Assembly: GCA_965153355.1 (NCBI GenBank)
Contig: OZ231127.1
Span: forward strand, 54,622,001-54,686,000
Length of the DNA stretch: 64,000 nt
Origin: Flaccisagitta enflata
Taxonomy: Eukaryota; Chaetognatha; Sagittoidea; Aphragmophora
Direction: 5' to 3'
Position 1 is the stretch's first letter. The number at the start of each line of letters is the position of its first letter. This document shows, in pieces, positions 12,226 through 28,545 of the stretch. The notes below the pieces were generated by a model. It saw only the letters and a program-made list of their open reading frames with translations. It ran no database searches and was not told the DNA's origin. The translations under genes were made by a program, and so were the position numbers.

Positions 12226-13283
12226 AGGCCACGTTGAGGAGATCGATGAACTCTTGACCTTTTCGTTGACCTCTTCGTTATTTTGCCGCCGACGGCTTTA
12301 CAGAAAAAATCTCTCAACACTTGATGAAAAACACCTCTCTCTTCCTTACTTTTTCCCTCTTTCTTTATATCACCGTTTTTTCTTCTTTTTCATCCTCGTC
12401 TCTTCCTTTTATTGACATTGACTGAAATTCCCCCTGATTTCGTTTATGGAACAGATGTTTCGTTGTAGATCCATTTGAAAGGCTTAATTATACGCATGGG
12501 AAACAAACTGATAAGAAAAATTCTTTGAAGTCTACGTGGATGTTTGGAGAGATTTGGGTGAAGAAGGAAACACTGAAGAAGCTGTCCAAAAAAGAAAATA
12601 AAAAACCGAAACCAGAGATGTATTGTACTGAGTGCAAATTGTCATACAACTGGGAAATGCGAAATTGAGTAACAAAAAAGCGAATTTTCAATAAGTTTTC
12701 CTAGAAGATATTCCTCGCGCGCCATTTAACCTTAGCCGTCGTTGAGATACATTGATCTTTTGGCATACATTTGAATAAGTTAATATTATTTAAAAAAATA
12801 TTAAAAACATCGTCAGTCTCACAAAGAAAAGCTCCACTAGAAATACGGCAATATGCTTTAGTAATAAAAAAATTAGTACAACAATATACAAGAGTTTAAA
12901 GAGCTTTTTCATTAAAATATCATTTTTTCCTTGAAAAAATGATTATGCTCATATTAAAACTATGCCTATGGTTTTGAAATTATTAAAAATCGGTAATAAG
13001 AAATAGGAACAAAAATATCTGATGCTTCATTGAGCAAAATTTCGATTTTTTCCGATACTAAAAAAATATTTTAAATAATAGGTAAAATGTTAAAAGAACT
13101 GTAAGGCCATCTTCGACTAATAGAAAATCGCTTAAAATGGAAACACATGTTCTCATAATATATATTTACAAAATACCAAATGCTCAGCCTTCTGCTTGCC
13201 GTCGCATAGCGTCGCAATCCCGTTCTTTCAAAAAATCAGTAAATGCGCTCAATTTGATCCAAAAACAGATGCACAATTTCTGG

Positions 13284-13286
<3 letters not shown>
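12226..13286. other. No gene seen; contains one dispersed inverted repeat copy
   Basis: AT-rich. The segment 12622-12674 (ACTGAGTGCAAATTGTCATA) recurs inverted at 14332-14385. Otherwise nothing is recognised. Confidence 0.6.
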
Positions 13287-13349
<63 letters not shown>

Positions 13350-13540
13350 GACAGACAGACAGACAGACAGACAGAGGGGGAGAGAGAGACAGAGGGGGAG
13401 AGGGAGGGAGAGAGGGGGAGAGAGGGTGAGATAGAGGGAGTGAGAGGGCGAGAGAGAGGGAGTGAAAGAGCGAGAGAGAGGGCAAGAGAGACAGACAGAC
13501 AGACAAACAATCAGACAGAGACAGACAGATAGATGAAGAT
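13287..13540. repeat. (GA)n - (GACA)n - degenerate purine array
   Basis: Pure GA to 13341, GACA units to about 13372, irregular GAGGG/GAGC tract, then GACA again near 13490-13530. Confidence 0.96.
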
Positions 13541-13637
13541 TGATATAAATGAAAAAATAACAAAAGCGTTAGATATATTTACTTAGGTTGCTCAATAACA
13601 TCTGCACAAATCAACAAGTCTTGAATTTTTTTCCTTT

Positions 13638-14474
<837 letters not shown>

Positions 14475-14945
14475 TAATCCTCAGGCAGATGAAGCGCCAA
14501 CCACCAATTTCAGATAGATCAAGCACTATCAAATTTAGGCTTCATCATGATGAAGATTGGCAGATTTGATACCAACCGCCGATTCTAGGCTTAGTCGTGG
14601 TTGATTCAGACCCATCGAGCAACAATCATCAAATCTAGGCTTGAACGTGTTTTGGTCAGGCAGATTGAGCAAAATCATCAAATCTAGGCTTGATGATGGT
14701 TTAGTCAGGCAGATTGAGCGCTAGCCATTGATGCTAGGCTTGATCATGGTTAGGCCAGGTAGATTGAGTGCTAACCATTGAATCTAGGCTTAATAGTGGC
14801 TGGGTCAGGCAGATTGAGTGCAAACCATCAAATCTAGGCTTGATCATGGTTGGGTCAGGCAGATTGAGCGCCAACCATTGAATCTAGGCTTAATAGTGGT
14901 TGGGCCAGGCAGATTGAGCGGAGACCATTGAATCTAGGCTTGCTA
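14475..14945. repeat. 50-bp satellite, left block
   Basis: About nine units of 50 bp containing CAGGCAGATTGAGCGC and AATCTAGGCTTGATCATGG. The array stops abruptly at 14945 and resumes at 16132. Confidence 0.93.
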
Positions 14946-16131
14946 CCCAAATTGAAAAAAACGCAAGTTTTTCAAAGAAGTATTTGAATTGGACTTTATT
15001 TTTCCTCTGGGCACAATTCTGTTTGTGGATTTGGTTTATTTGAGCTTCCATGCATCATATCTAAGAGTTTTAGCCATCAGAATCAAGTTTATGCGAGGAA
15101 ATAGCCTTGCAAAAGTGACATGTACTCAAGATATTATCATCTTTGATTTATAGTTAGATCCATGATAATTTTGAAGGTTTTTTAATAATTAATCACAGTC
15201 GGTGCTTTATTTTTCATTACAGACATTGACAAGCTCTAGTATAAAACAATGAAAACAGACAGCATGGGTAGAACAATGCCTGATTGCTGATGGCAGGGCA
15301 ATTACCCCATCATCTTCTCCCCAAAAGTTAACTTTTTTTCCTCTTGTTGCATTTAGAAATTTTGACCTACACAGTATAATTTGATTATAACATCTAAACA
15401 AATAAAGCTACTTATGTGGGATTGCGCTCAAAAGAAAGCCCTTGAAAAAATCTTTGATTTGGTCACCGATAAATTACAGTGGGGTTTGTGGAATAACAGC
15501 CTAAACTGGAGGAAGGTATTTAAGTGTCTTAATTTCATTTGACAACTTGATATTTGAAATATAATTGCTTTTGTCCCTGAGTTTTTTAGTTGCTATGGAA
15601 ACCAAAATTATTTTTCAAACATCTATAACCACTAAAATATCAATATTTTGAGAAATATTGTCAGGGAACATTGCTTAGAATTAAATTTGCTACAACTTTC
15701 CCACAGTATGTTCTGTAAGAATATTGCTTGTTTAGCCGTTGCTAGGGGGCATCACACCTAGCAACCGCTAAATGATGCTCCCTAGCAACGGCTAAACGAG
15801 CAATATTCTTACAGAACATACTGTGGGAAAGTTGTAGCAAATTTAATTCTGAGCAATGTTCCCTGATTATATTTGTCAAAATATTGATATTCTAGATGTT
15901 ATAAATATTCAAAAAAATGATTTTGGTTTCCATAGCAACCAAAAAACTCAGGGACAAAAGCATCAAGTGAACAACTTATATTTCAAATATCAAGTTTGTC
16001 AAATGAAATTAAGACACTTAAATACCTTCCTCCAGTTTAACCTGTTATTCCACGAACCCCACTGTATGTCCCAAGTGAACCAAAGACGCAAAAATAAACC
16101 ATAGAAAAACTGCCTTTTTTTTAAATTCGCG
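14946..16131. mobile_element. S: TA-flanked non-autonomous element inside the satellite
   Basis: The left end CCCAAATTGAAAAAAACGCA and the inverted right end CGCGAATTTAAAAAAAAGGC align over about 30 bp (both continue into GTTTTTC). TA flanks both sides (14944-14945, 16132-16133) and satellite units lie outside. Removing the nested element E1 leaves about 600 bp. TA flanks suggest a Tc1/mariner-type derivative. No transposase is seen. Confidence 0.65.
15477..16064. mobile_element. E1: palindromic MITE with TA duplication
   Basis: It starts CAGTGGGGTTTGTGGAATAA and ends with the inverse (GAACCCCACTG). The two halves are inverted copies up to the central CTAGCAACCGC/GCGGTTGCTAG region. TA flanks are at 15475-15476 and 16065-16066. 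A second copy (E2) lies at 28949-29550. The ends fit the Tc1/mariner/pogo group. It is 588 bp and non-coding. Confidence 0.88.
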
Positions 16132-16591
16132 TAGTGGTCATGGTTGGGCCAGGCAGATTGAGCGCTAACCATTGAATCTAGGCTTAATAGTGGTTGGGTC
16201 AGGCAGATTGAACGCCAACCACCAAATCTAGGCTTGATCATGGTTGGGTCAAGCAGATTGAGTGCTAACCATTTATTCTAAGCTTGATCATGGTTGGGGC
16301 AGGCAGATTGAGCGCCAACTATTGAATCTAGGCTTGATCATGGTTGGGCCATGCAGATTGAGCGCCAACCATTGAATCTAGGCTTGATCATGGTTTGGTC
16401 AGGCAGATTGAGTGCCAGCCATCAAATCTAGGCTTGATCATGGTTTGGTAAAGCAGATTGAGCGCCAACCATCTAATCTAGGCTTGATCATGGTTTGGTC
16501 TGGCAGATTGAGCGCCAACTATCAAATCTAGGCTTAATCATGGTTTGGTCAGGCAGATTGAGCGCCAACCATCGAATCTAGGCTTAATCAC
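16132..16591. repeat. 50-bp satellite, right block
   Basis: About nine further units of the same satellite. AGGCTTGATCATGG is spaced exactly 50 bp apart at 16381, 16431 and 16481. Confidence 0.93.
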
Positions 16592-16721
16592 GTGATCTGC
16601 CCACTTTAACGCACTTTTTACCGCCACTCAGAATCGCGTGACTAAGAACCGAACAATCAAATTATACTTCCATTTAATTCCGATCTCCCACTCCATCTCC
16701 CCCACGTTTGAGGGTGCTCGA

Positions 16722-17559
<838 letters not shown>

Positions 17560-18093
17560 AGTCATCCAAGGATCGCACATGGTCAGCGGTACCCGATGCC
17601 CTGCTTGGAGTGATCAAGTGAAGTAGTGAACTGAGAGCAGGGTAGCGGCCCCAAAGGGCCGATGTCCTGTAGGACACAGGGGGGAATTTCAAGACATCCT
17701 GAGGCGGATTAGAAATTGGGATGGCAGGATTTAGTCCAAAAGAGCAGATTTGAGGTTTGGGGGGCAGGCTTGAGGCCTAGAGGACAAATTTGAGGCCTGA
17801 AGAGTTGATTTGAGGCCCGGAGGGCGGATTTGAGGTCTCGACGGCTGATTGCGGTCTTGAGGGCAGAAATGAGGTATAGATAGCTGATTTGAGCTCTTGA
17901 GTGCTAAATAAAGGTCAGAAAGGGCTAATTTGATGGCTCAGGGGACCAAAATCAGGCCTGAGACTGCAGAATTGAGGCTCCGATGGCCAAAGGGGGAGGA
18001 CGGATGGAAGGACGGATGGACAAACAGACGGACGTCTCAAAATTCCCCTGTGTCCTACAGGACATTGGCCCTTTGGGGCCGCTGCCCAAAAAG
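17560..18093 (-). mobile_element. C-family element, complete
   Basis: The left side holds the tail GGTCAGCGGTACCCG, then the arm GTAGCGGCCCCAAAGGGCCG with GTCCTGTAGGACACAGGGG. The middle is a degenerate ~20-bp core (GATTTGAGGCCTGGAGGGC type) from about 17700 to 17990, and then a GGACGGATGG tract. The right side holds the inverted arm ending GGGGCCGCTGCCCAAAAAG. On the minus strand this gives T-run, arm, tetranucleotide tract, core repeats, inverted arm, tail. The order matches the A/B elements. Confidence 0.85.
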
Positions 18094-18964
18094 GGTGAAA
18101 GAAAAAAGTAAAAGGGTGAAAATTGAAAGAAGAGAAAAGAAATTAGAATGTAGAGTTGGAAGGCGGATGAAAGAAGAGAGAAATAAGAGAACAGACAGCA
18201 GAAAACAGAAAGGAAGTGAAAAGAGGTAGACGATGAAAGTCAAAAGAGAGGGTTAAGAGTTATGTAGAAAAGGATAAGATGGAATGTAGACTGAGATTGA
18301 AACAAGAATTTTGTGACGGTCATGGGTCTGATAGAGAAAGATAAGAGGAACAGTCGACTTTGATTTTGAACAAAGGAAACTAGACAAATAAAAAAGAAGG
18401 AAAAAGAAGGAAACTAGACAAATAAAAAAGGTTTAGTAGAGAATTTTGTAAGGAATAATGTAGAACATGAAAACGCCCTAAAACTTTTAGAATTGTGCAA
18501 TGTGATGAATATCAAACACAGCTAAGGATAAGCTTTCATCAAAATGAAATGAGCATCGCATTTTATTTTCGATGGCGCGACCGACTGAAATTATTTTAAT
18601 CAAAGTAAGAACGAACTGCCATTCAATGCAAGTGCAACTGCACTTCATATCGGTGGGAGAAGTGAACGTTCTTTGTAGAGGTGAAAATTTACAACTTGAT
18701 TCCAATTGGAATAAACTGAAACCCGGGTAATGGTTATTCATGAACTCAAAGATTTCAGTTAGGTTTGAAAATTTAAACTATTTAAAAATGGATCAGAAAT
18801 GGTATAGATTAGATTGGAAGTTATACCGTTGAGGTTGCGGTTCAATAGATATGCTCTATAATTCGGATATCAAAAATTTCATGTGTTGACTTCATCATGT
18901 CTAATTCATCTTCAGTTAAGGTATATTCGCAAATTGATACAGAAATTCGGAATTAACCAGAACT

Positions 18965-18966
<2 letters not shown>
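18094..18966. other. No recognisable feature
   Basis: Purine-rich at first, then AT-rich. A short direct duplication around 18382-18432 (AACTAGACAAATAAAAAAG) is the only structure noticed. Confidence 0.6.

Positions 18967-19048
<82 letters not shown>
18967..19048. repeat. (GA)n microsatellite
   Basis: About 40 GA units. Confidence 0.98.
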
Positions 19049-19052
<4 letters not shown>

Positions 19053-19224
19053 CGACCACATTTTATAACTTGGATTGATCTAACGCGTCTCGTGGTCAGA
19101 TTTGGCCATCTGCGCCATAATTTCGCCCCCACCAGCGAAGGTGCATAAATCAGACTCTTGGAGCCAAAAAAGAGGTCAGATATCGCACTGGACCCTCTCC
19201 TTCACTCTCTCGCGGATATTGGCT

Positions 19225-19512
19225 TTTTAGTCGTGTGCACGTGACTCTACAAACCGTCTTGTCGTTCCGTTGTTATAGAGCAACACACATTTGTCAGTCC
19301 GCGAGTGTATACAATTCGTCCTTTCACACTGTTACACATTTTCCATTCTTCCGGCTTTACTCTCCTAAACCCTTTTTGATGCGTCCTTGCTTTTATTTTA
19401 TCAACCACCTGACAAAACTGTCGGCGTTCCTGACCTCACTTTTAACAACATTCAACATAGTCACTGCTAAATTGCACGCGTCTAGGTCTACCGCCCCCCC
19501 GCCTTGTTCTCT
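19225..19512 (+). mobile_element. A-family element, strongly diverged
   Basis: The 5' hairpin is TTTTTAGTCGTGTGCACGTG, followed by CTCTACAAACCG and CTTGTCGTTCCGTTG. The 3' remnant has GCACGCGTCTAGGTCTACCG and a terminal CCTTGTTC. The core is unrelated to other copies. Confidence 0.6.
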
Positions 19513-20996
19513 TTCTAGCTTCCTAGCCCGCTACTAAAAAACGACCACCACGGGGAACTGACGCGCTACTGCATATCATTTCTTTGATTACCTCCTCCTC
19601 CTTCTTTGGAAAACATGCTGGTGAATTTATGAGTGACAGAGCTTGCGGATTTTTAAAAAAATCTTATGCATGCGATTCGATTAATATATCCGTAGATCGG
19701 TCGGTCGGTTGATGGATCCAGTGCTTTTTGGGCATTTTTCTGACTCTGCAGGCTTGCCCTCTGATCAGTTCACCCTCACCCAAATAAAAGCAGTTTGACT
19801 AAAAGACTGACGGGTAGACTGACAGGTATAATCTCTTTCAAAACGGTAGGCCTTATGGTCCTGTAATCCTTTCTTTTTGTAGGACACATCATAATTCGAA
19901 CTCAAACTGGGCGTTCTTAAATCTTTCGCCATGGAGAGGCTTAAATCATCTTTGTGTTTTCTTAATTTTTCAAACGATATAAAAATAAGTTTATTGATAA
20001 GTAGTAATGCTTAATCAATAATCATTATCATAGACCTTTCTCAGGCAAACACAAAAATGACGATAACCGCTAAAAAAATCTATGTAATTGTCATTTATTG
20101 TGGTAAAATAGTAAAAATAATAAATCTGAAAAACCGCCGAAACTAAATCTCAGCCTGAACATTCTCTCAGATTGTTCCTAAAGTTTTGGCGAATCTCGGC
20201 CCCGTGTCTCTTTTAAAAATATTCTCTCATAAAAAAAAAAGTGTGCTCGAAATAAGTGAAAACTTTGAGGTTTGATACCGGACTCAATTTCCAACGAAAA
20301 CGGAAGTACACCGAAAACGTTTTAACCAGATCATTTGAATAAAAACAAGTGAATAGGTAAATACCAACTAAAAAAGAATGAAAAAAAAAACCTCCGCTAT
20401 TTAAAACTTTAGATTCTGTTTGCCACATGAAATATTTATCACAAGCACTTCAATTCTGAATCGGAATAATTTCAGAATAAAAATAAAACTATTTTCCATC
20501 ACAAAACGATTCTCACTTTGACAGAAAAAAAATCTCCCCGTTTGAATAAAAAACAATCAGTTTTTAAAAGAAATAAAACATGAAAAGGAATTTAAGCATG
20601 GCGTACTTAGGATAGCTCATTCAATCATTTGGAAAAAAGTCGAAGAATACCTTCGGCTTTTTGAGACCTACGGCGGAATTGGATTTTCCCTTTTTCTCAT
20701 GAAGCATTTGGGTAAGTTGGCCTGCTTTTCGGGCCGAATGGGACTACGTATGAAATTAATAGCTAAGAAAGAGCTAACTCTCCTCTTTCAGATGAAGCCA
20801 AGCAGAATTCTGTGCGATCAATAGTTTTGGAGCTATGATTTTTAAAATCTTTTTTTATTTTTTCGCACTTTTTCTTTTTTTTTCCAAAGATCAATATTTT
20901 TCATTGATCCTGATTTTGGGCCCTATGTAACATGAAAAAAAGAGACAAAATGACACTAGCATTCAAATCACTTGCATTTTACCCTGCTTGCTCATA
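19513..20996. other. 1.5-kb quiet stretch
   Basis: AT-rich, with no gene. GGTCGGTCGGTTG at about 19698 may be a decayed A-element tract. A GT/AG-like pair near 20711/20789 is not supported by any coding sequence around it. Confidence 0.55.
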
Positions 20997-21558
<562 letters not shown>

Positions 21559-22176
21559 TTTTTCCCAGCATTTACGACTTTTTTCCTACGGCGATTAGCC
21601 GCCTTTATTGGTATCTCGTGACATGACATTATCTCTTGATTGCGTAACTCTGCCTTTCATTAATTTGGTTTGCTTATCAGAATTTAAATCACAGCCTCAA
21701 AGACATGACGTTGATAACATGACATAGTTGCCCAACCTTCTTTTCCTGGGCATAGTTTAAATTGAGAATGAACGAACAAAAATTACGTTTACGATCTCCT
21801 TACTCGTAACCTTTTATCAATACCATAACGACAGATGGAGAAAAAACAGAGTCAACATTGCCTTTGATACACATCGAAGGGTTGAATTGAGCCAAATAAA
21901 TGATTTTGCAAACAAGAAATATTGAAATGGGTTTACACACGCACACACGCAAATGTAAAGCAGCAACTTACGATAACAGTGGAGGAAGGAAAATATCGGA
22001 ATTCCAGGTTTGAACTTGAAAAGCGAATGCAAATGCAAATTCGGACGTAAACAGTAAAAAAGGAGGGAAAAAAAAAGAAATATCGATCACAAAACCCCAA
22101 AAGGCAAAACAGCGAAAAAAGGAGATAGAAAAGGCAACCAAAAACAACATTGCAAGAGAGGGAAATGAGAGCAAAA
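21559..22176. other. No recognisable feature
   Basis: Unique-looking sequence. Nothing supportable is seen. Confidence 0.6.
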
Positions 22177-22259
22177 GAAGAAGAAGAAGAAGAAGAAGAA
22201 GAAGAAGAAGAAGAAGAAGAAGAAGAAGAAGAAGAAGAAGAAGAAGAAGAAGAAGAAAA

Positions 22260-22323
<64 letters not shown>

Positions 22324-22365
22324 GAGAAAGAAAGAGAGAAAGAAAGAGAGAGAGAGAGAGAGATA
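22177..22365. repeat. (GAA)n - (GAAA)n - (GA)n array
   Basis: Three purine repeats in succession, ending 8 bp before an A element. Confidence 0.97.
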
Positions 22366-22372
22366 TGGAAAG

Positions 22373-22566
22373 AAACAAGGCCGGATACAAGGCTACCCCA
22401 GTCGCGTGCGAGTGTGCAGGGGCCATATTTGAGGTCATCAGAGCATTTGGGCAGGAGCACTCGGGCCAAACACCGCAAAAAATAAAAAAAGTAAAGTTTG
22501 ACGGACCAACCGATGGACGGACGGACGGACATAGCGGGGGGTAGAGTCGCGTAGCACGCGACTAAG
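22373..22566 (-). mobile_element. A-family element, complete
   Basis: On the minus strand the hairpin AGTCGCGTGCTACGCGACTC is followed by a GTCCGTCCGTCCGTC tract, CAAATATGGCCCCTG, a distal arm (GCACACTCGCACGCGACTGG) and the tail ending CCTTGTTTC. It is 194 bp. Confidence 0.87.
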
Positions 22567-23048
<482 letters not shown>

Positions 23049-24302
23049 TTTACATTCGGATGACAACTATGACATAAAAAAGCTATTTTTTCATGTATGC
23101 GTATGCTTATTAGTCATGTCTGCTATGCAATAATAGGATTGTTTCACAATAAGCGGTCCAAAGTTTGTGCATCTTAAGCAACCTTTTTTTTCAGTTATTA
23201 ACCTGTTTGCGATATTATATCGACCGCCCAACTGACGAAATGGGTGAAAGCGACTTCAGAAACAGCGGCATAAACGCGACCATACGGCGGCATAACGGTG
23301 GCAGCGGTAAATCGGTGGCAGCGACATAACGACGGCATATGGTGATTTTGGGGGTTGCGCCGTTGTTGGGGGGTCCTAGGCGGTGATTAAGGTGGTATTT
23401 GGGGTGATTTTGTATTTTTTAGGTTAAACTTTCCTCTGGTATATCCAAATCTCGCGATGTGCGGCAGCGGCATAGGGGTGGCAGTGGCAAAACTGCGGCA
23501 GAAGCATAACGGCGGCAGCGGTATCGGAAAACCGGCGACGACGATAGCACAGACGGAAGCGGTAACACGACCGTGGCGGCTTTGGCGGCTTCGGCCTAAC
23601 GGAACTGGCATTCCCATTCACAACATGTCCGCAGCATAAATACACCATAAGTGGCATTGCCCTGAAATGCTTCGGCTCGTCAACGACCTCTCCTCTCTCG
23701 TTTTTTTTTTCGGTAAATGTTTTTTTTCCGTCTCCCTTCTCATATATACCTTTTTCCTTCACTTTTTTCCTTTGGAAACCTTTTCTCCCTTCTCTCTCTC
23801 TCTCCTTCTGCTTCCTCCAATTCCGTTCTCTCCTCAGTCTCATGGTAAAATGGCTGAAAAAAGTGACACATCTTGCAGACTAGATTAAAGGACAATGTGT
23901 TCCTCCCGCCCCTTTCACTTGAATGTGTTCTTAGCCCTAACCTCCCTTCCCCCCCCCCAATAAAAAAAACAGTGTCACCTTCCTAAACCTCGATGTCGAT
24001 GATCACCTCTTCATTCTTCACGATCTCAACGTCAGTATCAACTCGCTTTTCGCACTTGACACATTTTCCCACGGCTTGAGCCTTTCCCATACTCCGCCTA
24101 CCCTTCCATGTCTCCACCCCCTTCTAGCTCCCGCCCCCGCCCCCCCCCCCCTTCGCCCCTTCAAGTTCTCCGAGCATCCCCCTACCATCCACGAAAAAAG
24201 AACAACACTCATAGACGCGAGGAGGAAGGAAAAAAGAAAGGAAAAAAAATGGGCGGAGGGAAGCTAAGTGTTGTTGTTGAGGCAAATTGCTTCACCTTTA
24301 GG
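23049..24302. other. No gene seen; contains degenerate GCGGCATAAC repeats
   Basis: From about 23233 to 23635 the sequence is a decayed tandem of GGCGGCAGCGGTA/GCGGCATAAC words. The remainder (23640-24300) is pyrimidine-rich and unique-looking. Confidence 0.55.
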
Positions 24303-24569
24303 CTTTCTCACAAATCGTATTTCCGATGACAAAAGAGCAAAAAAGTAATACGAAAACGAGACAAGGAGAGACGACAAACGGCCGTCGGTGCGAAACAAAC
24401 AAGGCCGGATACACGGCCACCAGTTGCGGACGGGTGGGCAGGAGCGGAAATGCGCGTTTTCACACTTTTCGACTTTCTCACAAATCGTATTTCCGATGAC
24501 AAAAGAGCAAAAAAGTAATACGAAAACGAGACAAGGAGAGACGACAAACGGCCGTCGGTGCGAAACAAA
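24303..24569 (-). mobile_element. B-element fragment between two 97-bp direct repeats
   Basis: 24303-24399 is repeated exactly at 24473-24569. The 73 bp between them is the 3' part of a B element on the minus strand (ACAAGGCCGGATACACGGCC, GTTGCGGACGGGTGGGCAGG). Either a 170-bp tandem duplication included the fragment once, or the repeats were made during insertion. Confidence 0.75.
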
Positions 24570-24751
24570 AAAATATATAAAGAACAAAACAAAATCAACA
24601 AAGTGACATCAAGTGTCAACGACTCAACGTAAGTATTATTGCTTTCTCTCTCTTCTGCTCCTGAATACCTAGAGACGCTCAATCAAATCAGTTTGCATTT
24701 TGAACTACAGCGGAGCACTGCTATGATTGATTTGCTCCCGCCATTAAGGTA

Positions 24752-24902
24752 TGCCCGCCTGAAAAGGCATTGAATTATATCTCCCGCCAAAAATTCCTTA
24801 GTTGTTTCTTTATTGGCAATAAGGAAGCTTCACTATATATAAGACATTATTTGTACCGCCCCCTTGACAAGCGCTCTTGTGAAGCTGTACTCGATTTAAT
24901 GT
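24752..24902 (+). repeat. P-family dispersed repeat, copy 1
   Basis: It shares blocks with 59362-59531 in the same order: CCCGCCTG, GGCAT, CAATAAGGAAGCTTCAC, TTGACAAGCGCTC and CTGTACTC. Function is unknown. It may be a decayed DNA-transposon derivative. Confidence 0.5.
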
Positions 24903-25092
24903 TAATTTTGTATATAAGACCAGATCAGATTAGATTGTATTAGAATAGCTAAATTTCTCTTTACAGACACCGAAATTCATAAGTCGTTTCGTCAGGAAGT
25001 TCATTCCCTTCCGCCGTGCAGAGGAGGGGGGGGAAGGCGTCGACAGAAAGTTAGACTCAGGTGGACAGTGACAGAGAAAGGCAGACAAACTG

Positions 25093-26106
<1,014 letters not shown>

Positions 26107-26292
26107 CAACGGAACCACGTTTCTGAGAAAAAGAAATAAAACGGTGAAGATTTTGAAGAAAAAAGAAAAAGAAAGGGGAACTAAAATGAATTATGATTCC
26201 AAATGACAATTTGTATTTCTACGTTTTAGGTTGAATCCTCATGATGAAGACGGCATGGGCCCTCGAAAAATTGGGACGTCATTGTTATCATT

Positions 26293-26294
<2 letters not shown>

Positions 26295-26346
<52 letters not shown>
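26295..26346. repeat. (GA)n microsatellite
   Basis: About 26 units. Confidence 0.97.
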
Positions 26347-26348
<2 letters not shown>

Positions 26349-26607
26349 GTAGATGGAATGAAAGCTTTCCCGCGATCAGTAATCTATCTCAACGTTGTCA
26401 TGTCATTCACCTTTGCGCACTTATGCACGGTTTTGGCTTCCTCGATTCCAGAATTCAAAAGTCATTCTCTTAACGCTCAGCGCTTTAAAACGCTGAAAGC
26501 GAACGAAGATTTTTTTTTTCTTGTTTAAGCTCATCGATAATGTCATTTCAAATCCTTCGTCTATTTGCTCGCTCTCTCATCGGAGGCTCCTCGGTGGATG
26601 ACGCATC

Positions 26608-26758
26608 TTTTTAGTCGCATATACGCGACTCTATAAACCGGTCAGTTGGTCGGTCATACTTAGCTTTCTGCTTCTGCTTGAATTCGTCTTAACTTATTTC
26701 ATCACTGCCCCAGCTCACCCGCATGTGGCATGGTTACTGGGTAGCCTTGTAACCGGTC
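26608..26758 (+). mobile_element. A-family element, diverged
   Basis: Starts TTTTTAGTCGCATATACGCG, then CTCTATAAACC and GGTCAGTTGGTCGGTC. Near the 3' end are CACCCGCATGTGGCATGG and GGGTAGCCTTGTAACCGG. Confidence 0.75.
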
Positions 26759-27216
26759 GTGATTTCAAAAACCTCAACCCATAATTTAGTCAGTATGATA
26801 CTGAGTTGCTGACATTGACTAATTACTTTCCAAAAGTTTCACCGGCAAAATATCCCGGATAAAAGGGGGGAACTCATGCTGAGATGAAGCACGGAAAATG
26901 GCGGTATTCTAAAAAAGAAGTCTTGGTCCTCCTTTGACTTTGGCAAGAACATAAACTGTCAGTCAGGACTCGTGATCCGCGTCTCACGTGTTTCGAACAT
27001 GAGACGTAACCATACGGCCGTACGGGTAAATGCAGTCTTTTTCATTCTCATATAAATTGCTTTTAGATTCAAGTGCACAAGATCGACAGCCGAATATACC
27101 CAACCGCAACGGTTTCATGGAATCGTTTTGATTGCATCGCTTTGTAAAGAGAGCTACTTTAACATATTGGCAATTACCTAACTCAACTCCAATACGCTCT
27201 TTTTCTCTAGCTCTAT
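26759..27216. other. No recognisable feature
   Basis: Unique-looking. Nothing supportable is seen. Confidence 0.6.
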
Positions 27217-27434
<218 letters not shown>

Positions 27435-27648
27435 GACTAAAATTCCTGGGTGCCCCGACCAATTCATGTGCCAGAAAATTTGCCTGCTCGGACCGACAAG
27501 TATCCTACAAGATGTACTGAAAAGAAGATAAAGAGCAAATCCAAAGAAAAACCAAAAACATTAATCTCCTATGAGGACAGGCGTTCCTTCGGAGAAATGA
27601 ACATTTACCCAGAACTATGCATCTGGTGATGATTCTTGAAATCTCATG

Positions 27649-27651
<3 letters not shown>

Positions 27652-27743
<92 letters not shown>
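27652..27743. repeat. (TC)n microsatellite
   Basis: About 46 units. Confidence 0.98.
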
Positions 27744-27746
<3 letters not shown>

Positions 27747-27901
27747 TACTTTTGATGACTTCTAACGTGTAATTGAGGTGCAAAATGCCATGTTTATTGA
27801 TGGCTCTGCAGACAAAAACGCCTTCGTCTTCTCTGTCGACTTTTCGGATTCTTAGAGCATGTCGTAAGATGGTGTAGCTGCAGCAGAAAACATAAACAAT
27901 A

Positions 27902-28545
27902 GTCGCAAAAGCGTTAGATGGTCAGCGGTACCCGTTGCCCCTATGTGAGTGAGTGGGTGTAAGATGGTAAGAGGGGCAGCGGCCCCAAAGGGGCCGATGA
28001 CCTATGCTGTTTTTATTTGAGCCTCAAGGCTGGGATTAGCGCCTGGAGGCTGGCATTGGGGCCTTGAGGCTGAGATTTGAGCCTCGAGGCTGAGGTTTGA
28101 GCCTCGAGGCTGAGATTTGAGCCTCGAGGCTGAGATTTGAGCCTCAAGGCTGAGGTTTGAGCCTAGAGGCTGAGATTTGAGCCTTGAGGCTGAGATTTGA
28201 GCCTCGAGGCTGAGATTTGAGCCTTGAGGCTAGGATTTGAGCCGCGAGGCTAGGATTTGAGCCGCGAGGCTGGGATTTGAGCCTCGAGACTAGGATTAGA
28301 GCCTCAAGGTTGGGATTTGAGCCTCCAGGCTGGGATTTGAGCCTCCAGGCTGGGATTTGAGCCTCCAGGCAGGGATTTGAGCCTCAAGGCAGGGATTTGA
28401 GCCTCCAGGCAGGGATTTGAGCCTCGAAGCTAGGATTTGGGCTTTGAGGGGGGGGGGGGTACCCTGGAGGAGAAGAAGAAGGAGGAGAAAATTCCCCTGT
28501 GTGAAAGCATAGGTCATCGGCCCCTTCGGGGCCGCTGCCCAAAAA
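27902..28545 (-). mobile_element. C-family element, complete, CTATGC subtype
   Basis: Left tail CGCAAAAGCGTTAGATGG, then GGTCAGCGGTACCCG, then the arm GCAGCGGCCCCAAAGGGGCC with GACCTATGC. The core at about 28016-28450 has some 20 units of ~20 bp (GAGGCTGAGATTTGAGCCTC). The right arm runs from GTGTGAAAGCATAGGTCATC to GGGGCCGCTGCCCAAAAAG. Confidence 0.88.

Noticed and set aside
20700-20800. Possible short intron (GGTAAGT ... TTTCAG)
   Set aside because: No open coding sequence on either side. Such motif pairs are common by chance.
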